36,511 bases of DNA, taken from NCBI GenBank assembly GCA_902464375.1, contig CABQIM010000005.1:1-36511 (forward strand), in the 5' to 3' direction. Source of the DNA: an uncultured bacterium. Its GTDB lineage: Bacteria; Cyanobacteriota; Vampirovibrionia; Gastranaerophilales; Gastranaerophilaceae. Position numbers and translations under genes: made by a program. Shown here one piece after another: positions 1-6,250 of the stretch. Each line of letters begins with the position of its first letter. The first letter of the stretch is position 1. The notes beneath the pieces are model-generated. The model did not search any database and was not told where the DNA came from. It saw only the letters and a list, made by a program, of their open reading frames with translations.

Positions 1-46
1 TAGATATAAAAAGCAAAGTCGAAGATTTTTTTAGTAGAGGTAAATA

Positions 47-463
47 ATGTTAAAAAAATATTCATTGGTTTTAAATAACAAATTTTATTTTGTAAAAATA
101 CCTTATGTTACAAATAAATTGAAATTTATGCAATTATGGCATTGCAAAAAAGGTTCTTATTTATATAAAACACTAGAGAATGCATATAATTTTTATTGTA
201 CAAACGCAAAAAATTTGTATAATGACTATAGGAAATATTATAAAAATGAATTTTTAAACTTACATGACTATTTGTATAAAAAACATAATTTAGTACAAGA
301 AGAAATCAAATATTTGAATAATAAATTTTCATATTTTAAAGATTATGCAACTTGTCCACATGGAAATTGTTGTGAACTATTACGAGAACCAGCTTATTTA
401 GAAATATTTAATAGTTTCTTTGGTGGTAATCATAATCCGGAGGAGGCTTATGATGAAATATAG
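47..463 (+). CDS. Unknown 138-aa protein, first gene of the radical SAM unit
   Basis: I do not recognise a family. The start at 47 follows a plausible ribosome binding site (AGAGG about 7 bases upstream). The protein is rich in Tyr, Asn and Lys. Near its C-terminus it has a compact cysteine cluster, CPHGNCC (about residues 104-110), and it ends in an acidic tail after a Gly-Gly pair. Its last codons overlap the start of the next gene, which in turn abuts the radical SAM gene, so the three are probably one transcript translated in a coupled way. The cysteines could bind metal, or the protein could be a partner or substrate of the radical SAM enzyme; both are inference. Upstream sequence is cut by the window, so more genes may precede it. 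Confidence 0.6.
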   Translation: MLKKYSLVLNNKFYFVKIPYVTNKLKFMQLWHCKKGSYLYKTLENAYNFYCTNAKNLYNDYRKYYKNEFLNLHDYLYKKHNLVQEEIKYLNNKFSYFKDYATCPHGNCCELLREPAYLEIFNSFFGGNHNPEEAYDEI

Positions 464-830
464 AAATGGTTTTGTAACGAATAGTTCATCAACAAATTTT
501 ATTATAATTTCTAAAGAAGAAATAACAGTTGAGTATCTGTTTGAAAAGCTTGGTTTTAAGAAAGGTTCACCATTAGAAAGTGCCGGTTGGATGCTTTGTA
601 ATAATATACTTTCTTATCCAGAAAATGAATCTTTAAATTACGAAGAAATTAAAAGAGATTTTGGTATAGCAACAGCCGAATATTGGCAAAAAATGAATAA
701 AAAAGATTATTGTTCTTTAAGAAATAGAACAAGTAATAGTGAAGATCCATTAACTAATTATTTTACGATGGATTCTTTTGAAATTAAAGAAAAAGATTTT
801 TATGTAAATGGAAAGAATTGTATCTGGTAA
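453..830 (+). CDS. Small protein with N-terminal GFVTNSSS motif
   Basis: This 125-aa protein starts at 453 (ATG at 450 is equally possible). Both ATGs lie just after a strong GGAGGAGG at 439-446, and the longer frame starting at 420 has no such signal. It begins MKYRNGFVTNSSSTNF. I recall a similar Asn-Ser-rich start (NGFVSNSSSSSF-like) at the N-terminus of many uncharacterised bacterial and phage proteins, with no known function. The rest is acidic and mixed, with an LGFKKG stretch and a C-terminal FYVNGKNCIW. It overlaps the previous gene by 11 bases, and its TAA is followed at once by the ATG of the radical SAM gene. That arrangement suggests it acts with the enzyme, possibly as substrate or adaptor, which is unproven. 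Confidence 0.65.
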   Translation: MKYRNGFVTNSSSTNFIIISKEEITVEYLFEKLGFKKGSPLESAGWMLCNNILSYPENESLNYEEIKRDFGIATAEYWQKMNKKDYCSLRNRTSNSEDPLTNYFTMDSFEIKEKDFYVNGKNCIW

Positions 831-1916
831 ATGATAATTTATAATGATAAAAAATATAATTTTTTAGAATTCTTTAATCCGGAAAATGGTTTTTTAATAC
901 GGAGTAATTGTGTTGGTAGTAGCAGCAACCCCAATATGCGTTCATTCCCAGAATTGTTAGACATTGGTATTATGGGGCAGTGTCACATTAGTCACTTAAA
1001 TATTTGTAAAAATGCTGGCATAGATTGTTATCAAAAAGCCAGAAATAGAACGAGTGCTAATATGAGTATCACTGATTATGTAAAAATAATTAAAGAAGCA
1101 AGTGGAAAAACATTTCAAGTCGCACTTGGTGGTGCAGGCGATCCCAATAAACATAAAGATTTTAAAGAAATACTAAAATTAACACGAGAATATAATATTA
1201 TTCCAAATATGACTACAAGTGGAATATATCTTACTGAAAATGAGATAGATTTAATAAAAAAATATTGTGGTGCCGTTGCGATTTCATTTTATTCCCGTTT
1301 AAATCTATTAAATTTTGCAGAATCTAATCCAAGTACAATTAACGCTATAGAAAGATTAGTAACAAGTAAATGTAAGACAAATATTCATTTTGTTTTATCT
1401 AACAAAACTATCGAAGAAGCTATTGTAAGACTTGAACATAATTTATTTCCAGAAGGAATTAATGCAATAATTTTTATTTTATACAAAGCTACTGGTTTTG
1501 GAAAAACTGAATATGTTTTAACGAATGATAACCCCAAACTACAGCAATTTTTAAATTTAATTAATAACAATATTTATGATTTTGAAATAGGTTTTGATAC
1601 TTGTATATCTCCTGCAATAATAAAGCATTGTAATAATATACCAATTGAATCCATTGACGTATGTGAAGCTGCACGTTTTTCTATGTATATAGATGCGGAA
1701 TTGAATGCTTATCCTTGTTCTTTTGACTGCTGTACCAATAATTATAGAATTTCATTGAAAGAACATTCTATTCAAGAAATTTGGGAGTCAGAAATATTTA
1801 ATAAATTCCGACAAAGACAAGATTTATCTTGCAAAGAATGTTTAATGAAAACACAATGTAGTGGAGCTTGTGGTTTGGAATTATGCAATAGTATTTGTTC
1901 TCCATCTCATAGCTAA
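831..1916 (+). CDS. Radical SAM/SPASM protein with variant CX7CX6C cluster motif
   Basis: The 361-aa protein has radical SAM architecture. After an N-terminal strand (FPELLDIGIMGQC) comes a cysteine motif C-x7-C-x6-C followed by YQ, where the canonical motif is CX3CX2C. Then come a glycine-rich strand (FQVALGGAGDP) and TTSGIYLT, typical of the SAM-binding barrel. The C-terminal third is SPASM-like: an IDAELNAYPCSFDCC segment, IQEIWESEIFNKFR, and a terminal group CKECLMKTQCSGACGLELC that would hold auxiliary Fe-S clusters. SPASM proteins usually modify peptides or proteins, as in RiPP maturation or sulfatase activation. Here the candidates for substrate or partner are the two small proteins encoded just upstream. 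The start is translationally coupled to the preceding TAA. The family call is firm; the substrate is unknown. Confidence 0.85.
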   Translation: MIIYNDKKYNFLEFFNPENGFLIRSNCVGSSSNPNMRSFPELLDIGIMGQCHISHLNICKNAGIDCYQKARNRTSANMSITDYVKIIKEASGKTFQVALGGAGDPNKHKDFKEILKLTREYNIIPNMTTSGIYLTENEIDLIKKYCGAVAISFYSRLNLLNFAESNPSTINAIERLVTSKCKTNIHFVLSNKTIEEAIVRLEHNLFPEGINAIIFILYKATGFGKTEYVLTNDNPKLQQFLNLINNNIYDFEIGFDTCISPAIIKHCNNIPIESIDVCEAARFSMYIDAELNAYPCSFDCCTNNYRISLKEHSIQEIWESEIFNKFRQRQDLSCKECLMKTQCSGACGLELCNSICSPSHS

Positions 1917-1976
1917 TTACATCTTGTTTTGTATGTTAAATTATAGTCATCTTTATATGGAATTTAAGTTTGAGAA

Positions 1977-2018
1977 GTATCTAGCTAACATTTTTTAGCA
2001 ACGATGTTAGCTAGATAC
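1977..2018. repeat. Perfect 15-bp inverted repeat
   Basis: The arms at 1977-1991 and 2004-2018 are exact reverse complements, separated by 12 bases. The arms are AT-rich around a CTAGCTA core. There is no T-run on either side, so it does not look like an ordinary rho-independent terminator. It could be a protein-binding dyad, a recombination site or the 3' end structure of the upstream transcript. Confidence 0.7.
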
Positions 2019-2203
2019 ATTATTAAGGGCTTGTACAGTGCACTTAATAGAAAAAATAAAATGCTTTTGCGTTTTTACTAGTTAATTATTTTTAGAAAAA
2101 TTTTTAATTTTTGATAACAAGAAACATGTTACAAGTTTACAACATGGAGAGTTGCATTAATGTATAAAAGAGTTCACTAATGATTTCAATTAATGATAAT
2201 TGG

Positions 2204-2237
2204 AATGAGAGGTGTTGTAAAAACTACACCTCTCATT
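2204..2237. terminator. Probable bidirectional terminator hairpin
   Basis: Arms 2204-2215 and 2226-2237 form a perfect 12-bp stem (AATGAGAGGTGT paired with its complement) around a 10-base loop. On the plus strand it is followed by ATTTTA. It lies 15 bases past the stop of the minus-strand DUF5681 gene. The T-tracts are weak in both directions, hence the moderate confidence. Confidence 0.55.
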
Positions 2238-2252
2238 ATTTTAAAGATTAAA

Positions 2253-2705
2253 TTATTCTTCTAGTTCTAATTGTCCCCTACAGAATTTATCCATTAACTC
2301 ATCCAAGAACTTCCTACATTCAGCTCTTTGTTCTGGCTCCATTTCAGGTACTGCTTCCATTGCTCGCTTGACCAACATATCTTTATATTCCAAAACATCA
2401 GTTTTAAACATTTGTTCAATAACTATCTTTCTTGAATTGCCTTTTTCACTTTTGATAGCATCATTAATGATTGCTTTGGCAAGAAGCTCATACTTAGGCA
2501 TTTTAACAGCTTTCCCATTTTCTTTTATTGTAACTATATCTGCCAACTCAAGCACTATAGCTTCGTGTAAAGACTTCGGAATTGGCTTTTTCTTTCGACC
2601 GGATGGATTCCCGGATTGTCCTTTCTTGAATTGAGTTTCTTTAGGTGGTTTTCCATATCCAACTTCGTATTGATCTGAATTGTTAATTTCTTGTTCATTA
2701 GTCAT
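2253..2705 (-). CDS. DUF5681 domain protein (phage-associated)
   Basis: The 150-aa protein carries the characteristic DUF5681 N-terminal signature: YEVGYGKPP, then QFKKGQSGNPSGRKKK, at about residues 13-40. This lysine- and glycine-rich segment is typical of proteins found beside prophage and mobile-element DNA-packaging or methylase genes. The remainder is helical and charged, with a conserved-looking EPEQRAECRKFLDELM segment. The start overlaps the 3' end of the upstream ParB-methyltransferase gene by 8 bases, and a GGAGAAATAAATC ribosome binding site lies inside that gene, so the two are co-translated. The biochemical role of DUF5681 is not established; a DNA-binding or packaging accessory role is inference from its usual neighbours. 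Confidence 0.8.
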   Translation of the reverse strand: MTNEQEINNSDQYEVGYGKPPKETQFKKGQSGNPSGRKKKPIPKSLHEAIVLELADIVTIKENGKAVKMPKYELLAKAIINDAIKSEKGNSRKIVIEQMFKTDVLEYKDMLVKRAMEAVPEMEPEQRAECRKFLDELMDKFCRGQLELEE

Positions 2706-4041
2706 GATTTATTTCTCCTATATTTTTAACTAATTTTGCCGTTTTGCCGGTTTCTTTTTGCCAGCGCCAAATTATAACATCGCAATATCGCGGATCTAAT
2801 TCAATAATCCGTGCTCTGCGCTTACACCTCTCAGCTGCGATTAAGGTTGAACCGCTGCCTCCAAAACAATCAAGCACAATATTATTCTTTGACGATGTAT
2901 CAAGCAGCAAATCTTGAATAAGAGGTACACTCTTAACTGTCGGATGCAGCTTAAGAAGCTCTAAAGAATCCGGATTTGTTGCTCGTATTCCAGGATAATC
3001 TAAGACATTTGTGCGGTAACGACCAAATTTTCCGAGCTTAATATTATTCTGATGTTTACCTTTTTTCTTGAAGACAGGAATGAGTTCATGTTGAGAGCGG
3101 TACAAAGCACCTTGCCCACCAACACCTTTGTTCCAAACCAGTACGTTTAATAACTCTGAATAAATTTTATGTCCTTCATTCAGTACCGTATTAATTCCTC
3201 GCCAGTCAATAAATATGTAATGTAAACTGCCAGCGCTCGAATTTTTATGCAGATTTTTTAAGATAGTATTTAGAAATTCCGCAAACTGCTCATCTGTCAT
3301 TTCACCAGAAGCCATCGCAAATTCTTTATGATTTGTGTTGCAAACAAAATTCTTAATTTTGCAGTTGTAAGGTGGATCTGTAACAATTATTTGGGCTGTC
3401 TCGCCTTGCATAACAATTTCATACGATTTTTCGCACAGAGAATCTCCACAATAAACAAAATTGTCTCCGAGCCTATACAAATCACCAGGTTTAACAGTTG
3501 CAGGAATGTTTGCCTCAAGCCAGGATTCATCCTCTTCATCCTTTTTAATAGGCGAATTTTCTTCGCTCTCAAAATGCAATAGCTTGTCGTAATCTGTTGT
3601 TTCAAATCCGATATCTTTAAGCTCGAAATCCAGTTGTAGAAGTTTGTCAATTTCAAGCTTTAACACCGAAAAATCCCATTCAGAATCTTCTGCAAGCCTA
3701 TTATCTAGCAGTCTGATTGCATCTGCTTCTGTTTCAGAAATATTTTCAAGTATGATTGCTGGAATTTGAGTCATTTTTAGCTCTTTTGCAGCAAGAATTC
3801 TTGCGTAACCAGCAATTAAGCAGTTCCGTTCATCAATAATAATTGGATTTGTATATCCAACCTTTTTAATCGCTTGAACGAGCTTGCTTACCTGCTTCTT
3901 AGAATGTTTTTTGCTCAAATTGTTCGGAATAATAACCTCTGAGAGAGCAACCATTTTAAAATTTGAACTTCCATTTTCTGCATAGTGGCGCAGCACTTCG
4001 CTTATCTGTATTTTTACCGTTGTCGTTTTTAAGTTTGACAT
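2698..4041 (-). CDS. ParB-like nuclease domain fused to DNA methyltransferase
   Basis: The 447-aa protein has two parts. Residues about 30-125 are a ParB/Srx-type domain (NPIIID..NCLIAGYARILAAKEL). Residues about 185-440 are a DNA methyltransferase with the catalytic motif DPPYN at 222-226 placed before the SAM-binding FGGSGST at 393-399, the order of beta-class N6-adenine or N4-cytosine enzymes. HPTVKSVPL lies between them. Such fusions are common in prophages and integrative elements as orphan (non-restriction) methylases, and no restriction endonuclease is nearby. The start follows GGAGACACGA. It forms an operon with the DUF5681 gene downstream. The recognition site cannot be read from the sequence. 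Confidence 0.9.
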   Translation of the reverse strand: MSNLKTTTVKIQISEVLRHYAENGSSNFKMVALSEVIIPNNLSKKHSKKQVSKLVQAIKKVGYTNPIIIDERNCLIAGYARILAAKELKMTQIPAIILENISETEADAIRLLDNRLAEDSEWDFSVLKLEIDKLLQLDFELKDIGFETTDYDKLLHFESEENSPIKKDEEDESWLEANIPATVKPGDLYRLGDNFVYCGDSLCEKSYEIVMQGETAQIIVTDPPYNCKIKNFVCNTNHKEFAMASGEMTDEQFAEFLNTILKNLHKNSSAGSLHYIFIDWRGINTVLNEGHKIYSELLNVLVWNKGVGGQGALYRSQHELIPVFKKKGKHQNNIKLGKFGRYRTNVLDYPGIRATNPDSLELLKLHPTVKSVPLIQDLLLDTSSKNNIVLDCFGGSGSTLIAAERCKRRARIIELDPRYCDVIIWRWQKETGKTAKLVKNIGEINHD

Positions 4042-4063
4042 TCGTGTCTCCTTATATCAATAC

Positions 4064-4080
4064 GGCTAGGAACCCCTGCC
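4064..4080. other. Small GC hairpin in the divergent 4042-4214 spacer
   Basis: A short imperfect hairpin (GGC and AGG pairing with CCT and GCC, one bulged T, loop AACC) is the only GC-rich structure in the AT-rich spacer between the divergent methyltransferase and zinc-ribbon genes. It may mark a control site; nothing more can be said. Confidence 0.3.
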
Positions 4081-4214
4081 ATATTAATTTAAAGAAAGGC
4101 TTTAATGCCAAAATTTAGATTTTACTGGGTTTTAGCCTCTTATTAAAAGAATCTATCAGTTATTTAATAAAAAACGGATTTTTATGCTATATTTTTTTTA
4201 TAAGAGGTATTTAT

Positions 4215-4661
4215 ATGAAGAAAAATTATGATATTTGTCCAATCTGCAAGCAAAATGACGAAGTCATTTCTAATGGTAAAAAACAATTGTTGTGCAAACG
4301 ATGTAAGCGATATTTTAGTCCAAATTCGACAAAAGTTGGCTATCCAAAAGAAATAAAATTAGTATTACACACACTGCTGGCACTAATGAAAACAACACGA
4401 TTAAAAGGAGCTATGTATTCTATAAAAAATTTTAAAAAACGCATAAAGAATGCGCGGTATTCAGAAAACTATGTTCCTCAAATTGAATATAAAATCTTTG
4501 AACAGTTGTCAGAATCAACCACCGCATCAAGAATGACAATAGATGCCGACATTCAAGATGTGGCAATTGTTATAAAAAATGAGAATTCGTTTTTTGTTGT
4601 GAACGATTTAAAGAAAGGCAAAAAAATTATGCTTAATGATTGTGACTTTGAGATTGTCTAA
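4215..4661 (+). CDS. Zinc-ribbon protein, IS1/IS1595-like N-terminus
   Basis: The 148-aa protein begins with a clear four-cysteine ribbon, CPICKQNDEVISNGKK then CKRCKRYFSPNS (cysteines at about residues 8, 11, 27 and 30). This resembles the N-terminal zinc ribbon of IS1 InsA and IS1595-type transposases, which normally recognises DNA. No DDE catalytic domain follows. The rest is a basic helical region (residues 50-90) and a short beta-rich tail. RBS AAGAGG precedes the ATG. It could be a transposase remnant, an element-borne DNA-binding regulator, or a genuine small phage-type protein. No terminal inverted repeats or target duplication are visible around it, so I do not call an insertion sequence. 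Confidence 0.6.
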   Translation: MKKNYDICPICKQNDEVISNGKKQLLCKRCKRYFSPNSTKVGYPKEIKLVLHTLLALMKTTRLKGAMYSIKNFKKRIKNARYSENYVPQIEYKIFEQLSESTTASRMTIDADIQDVAIVIKNENSFFVVNDLKKGKKIMLNDCDFEIV

Positions 4662-4886
4662 ATAATACTTTAGATGTTTTATAAGAATTAGTGTTAGTTT
4701 CGCCAGAAGTTTTACAAGGATCAACACAAGACCACGAGCGCACACCTAGTTTTCGTGCTACATTAGAAGGCGTAATTCCTCCGACTTCAAGGACTTTTTG
4801 TTACGAAACATTTGCCTTGTGTCACAATCTTTAATATGATTTTTCTCCCAAATCTGCAAATTTATCATATCATCATCTGTAATCAT
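4633..4886 (-). pseudogene. Remnant of a small gene, probably frameshifted
   Basis: An ATG at 4886, after a good ribosome binding site (GAGGAAATTAA), opens a 42-codon frame ending at 4758. Its last residues look random. From about 4810 the neighbouring frame reads as a more protein-like sequence, LEVGGITPSNVARKLGV then SWSCVDPCK, stopping at 4633. That segment has the look of a helix-turn-helix (GITPSNVARKLGV). The simplest reading is one gene split by a frameshift at about 4805-4815, with its tail overlapping the end of the convergent zinc-ribbon gene. Alternatively only the 42-aa peptide is real. I cannot assign a family. Confidence 0.4.
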
Positions 4887-4954
4887 TTAATTTCCTCACT
4901 TAATTTGCCGATCTAAAATATTTTGTACCGTTTGTATTTTCTGTTAGGACAACT

Positions 4955-5104
4955 TCAAATATTTTTTTTGTTATAAAATTTCTTTAGAACACTTTTCGGC
5001 TTTTTACCAAAAGCACAATAATTTTTATAATATTCATTATTTTCGCAAATCTTTTTATCGCTAAAATATTCACACTTAATATTTTTAATATATTTCTCCT
5101 TTTT
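4955..5104 (-). other. In-frame continuation past the FkbM gene stop codon
   Basis: Directly after the TAG of the FkbM methyltransferase gene (5105-5107), the same frame stays open for 49 more codons to a TGA at 4955-4957. The predicted stretch is lysine-rich with three spaced cysteines (KCEYFSDKKIC, then YYKNYCAFGKKPKS). It could be a lost C-terminal module of the enzyme, a readthrough extension, or a separate small gene. An AAGGAG at 5096-5101 sits 6 bases before an ATT, which would have to be the initiator. It accounts for part of the 4662-5104 gene-poor stretch; the rest, 4887-4954, holds nothing I can name. Confidence 0.35.
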
Positions 5105-6241
5105 CTATGCTAACTCATTTGGTATTGCGTACAGCACGGTTTCGCTAAGTTTTGGTGAGTAATGTCCAAGTCTGAATTTATAGTTTTCAAGATTTTCTTT
5201 TAAATAGAGTGGAATATTCACAAAATCTTCACTTGAATGATAAATTGAGATTGCTAATTGTGGACGATGTTCTCTTATCATTCTTATTCCACCTTTTAAT
5301 GCCGAAAGTTCAGCTCCTTCAATATCCATTTTAATAAAGTCAGGAAAAACATTTTTTTCAGTACAGAATTTATCCATTGTTGTTACATCAACAGTCCTGT
5401 ATTCTAAGTTTGTTGAATTTGTACCTTTCTTGCTCGAAATTTCTTCACCAAAAGACGCTGCTAAATGAGCTTTATTTACACAAAAATTAATCTTTTTTGT
5501 ACAATCGCCCAGTGCAAGCGGCACAACTTCTAATCGTTTATCGTTTATAAAATCTTCTATATATTCACGTTTTACCAAGTCATATATTACTTCAAAACCA
5601 TAAACTTTTTGAAGATTTGGTAGTAACTTTTTGAACGCAATAACATTAAAACCGTCGTTCAGTCCTAAATCAAAGATTATTTTCACGGCATTTTTATTGA
5701 TTTTTTCTAAATACTGACTTTTGCAAACGTGGTATGTACCAAACCTATTAGCACGAATTTTATAATGGTATTGCTCTAAATAAGTTGTATCTAAAAGATT
5801 CTTTCTGATTTTAAAAATATTATCATATAAGTTCTTATCATCTAAATCATCAAATATTTCAAGAACTTTTGTATGATTTTCATCGCTCAATATTTTTGCA
5901 TTGTTACGATAATAATCACTAACAAATGGAGTTTGTTCTATTGCAGGGATATCATAGATATCAAAAAAGTTCATAATCTTATTTTTATCGGTTTGTGTTG
6001 ACATTATAACCATTTGACAATCCAAGTTTAAATCGATAAACTCTTTTAAACTCCATATAGGAAGGTTATTAAAGCTACCTTTTGCAAAATTGTCAATAAA
6101 ACCAATTACTTTAGTTTCAGGCTTATTAATTTTTAAGTCATTCATGATTCCTTCACCTGCTTTACAAGCCCCAAATATAACAATATTGCCTCTATTAGGT
6201 ACTCTATCATACAAATCTTCAAATAATTTATTCTTTAGCAT
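5105..6241 (-). CDS. FkbM-family methyltransferase with N-terminal Rossmann module
   Basis: The 378-aa protein has an N-terminal nucleotide-binding-like module (residues about 18-70: NIVIFGACKAGEG...VIGFIDN). A Methyltransf_21 (FkbM) domain follows at about residues 185-360, with IIFDLGLNDGFN as the SAM-binding strand-loop, then VYGFE and DFIKMDIEGAE. FkbM enzymes O-methylate sugars or polyketides, and in glycan loci they usually cap or decorate surface polysaccharide. It is the last gene of a three-gene minus-strand operon, 9 bases after the Stealth-GT8 gene, with GGAGAAA upstream of its ATG. The acceptor is not predictable. The frame continues beyond its TAG (see 4955-5104). Confidence 0.88.
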   Translation of the reverse strand: MLKNKLFEDLYDRVPNRGNIVIFGACKAGEGIMNDLKINKPETKVIGFIDNFAKGSFNNLPIWSLKEFIDLNLDCQMVIMSTQTDKNKIMNFFDIYDIPAIEQTPFVSDYYRNNAKILSDENHTKVLEIFDDLDDKNLYDNIFKIRKNLLDTTYLEQYHYKIRANRFGTYHVCKSQYLEKINKNAVKIIFDLGLNDGFNVIAFKKLLPNLQKVYGFEVIYDLVKREYIEDFINDKRLEVVPLALGDCTKKINFCVNKAHLAASFGEEISSKKGTNSTNLEYRTVDVTTMDKFCTEKNVFPDFIKMDIEGAELSALKGGIRMIREHRPQLAISIYHSSEDFVNIPLYLKENLENYKFRLGHYSPKLSETVLYAIPNELA

Positions 6242-6250
6242 TTTCTCTCC

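Larger units (their letters stand above)
1917..2252. other. Noncoding stretch between the radical SAM unit and the phage-like pair
   Basis: No credible gene is visible in these 336 bases, which are strongly AT-rich. They contain a perfect 15-bp inverted repeat (1977-2018) and, at the far end, a 12-bp hairpin (2204-2237) that probably ends transcription from both sides. I see no promoter I would defend. Confidence 0.6.

Noticed and set aside
4215..4661. Complete IS1- or IS1595-type insertion sequence
   Set aside because: Only a zinc ribbon is present. I see no DDE domain, terminal inverted repeats or target duplication.
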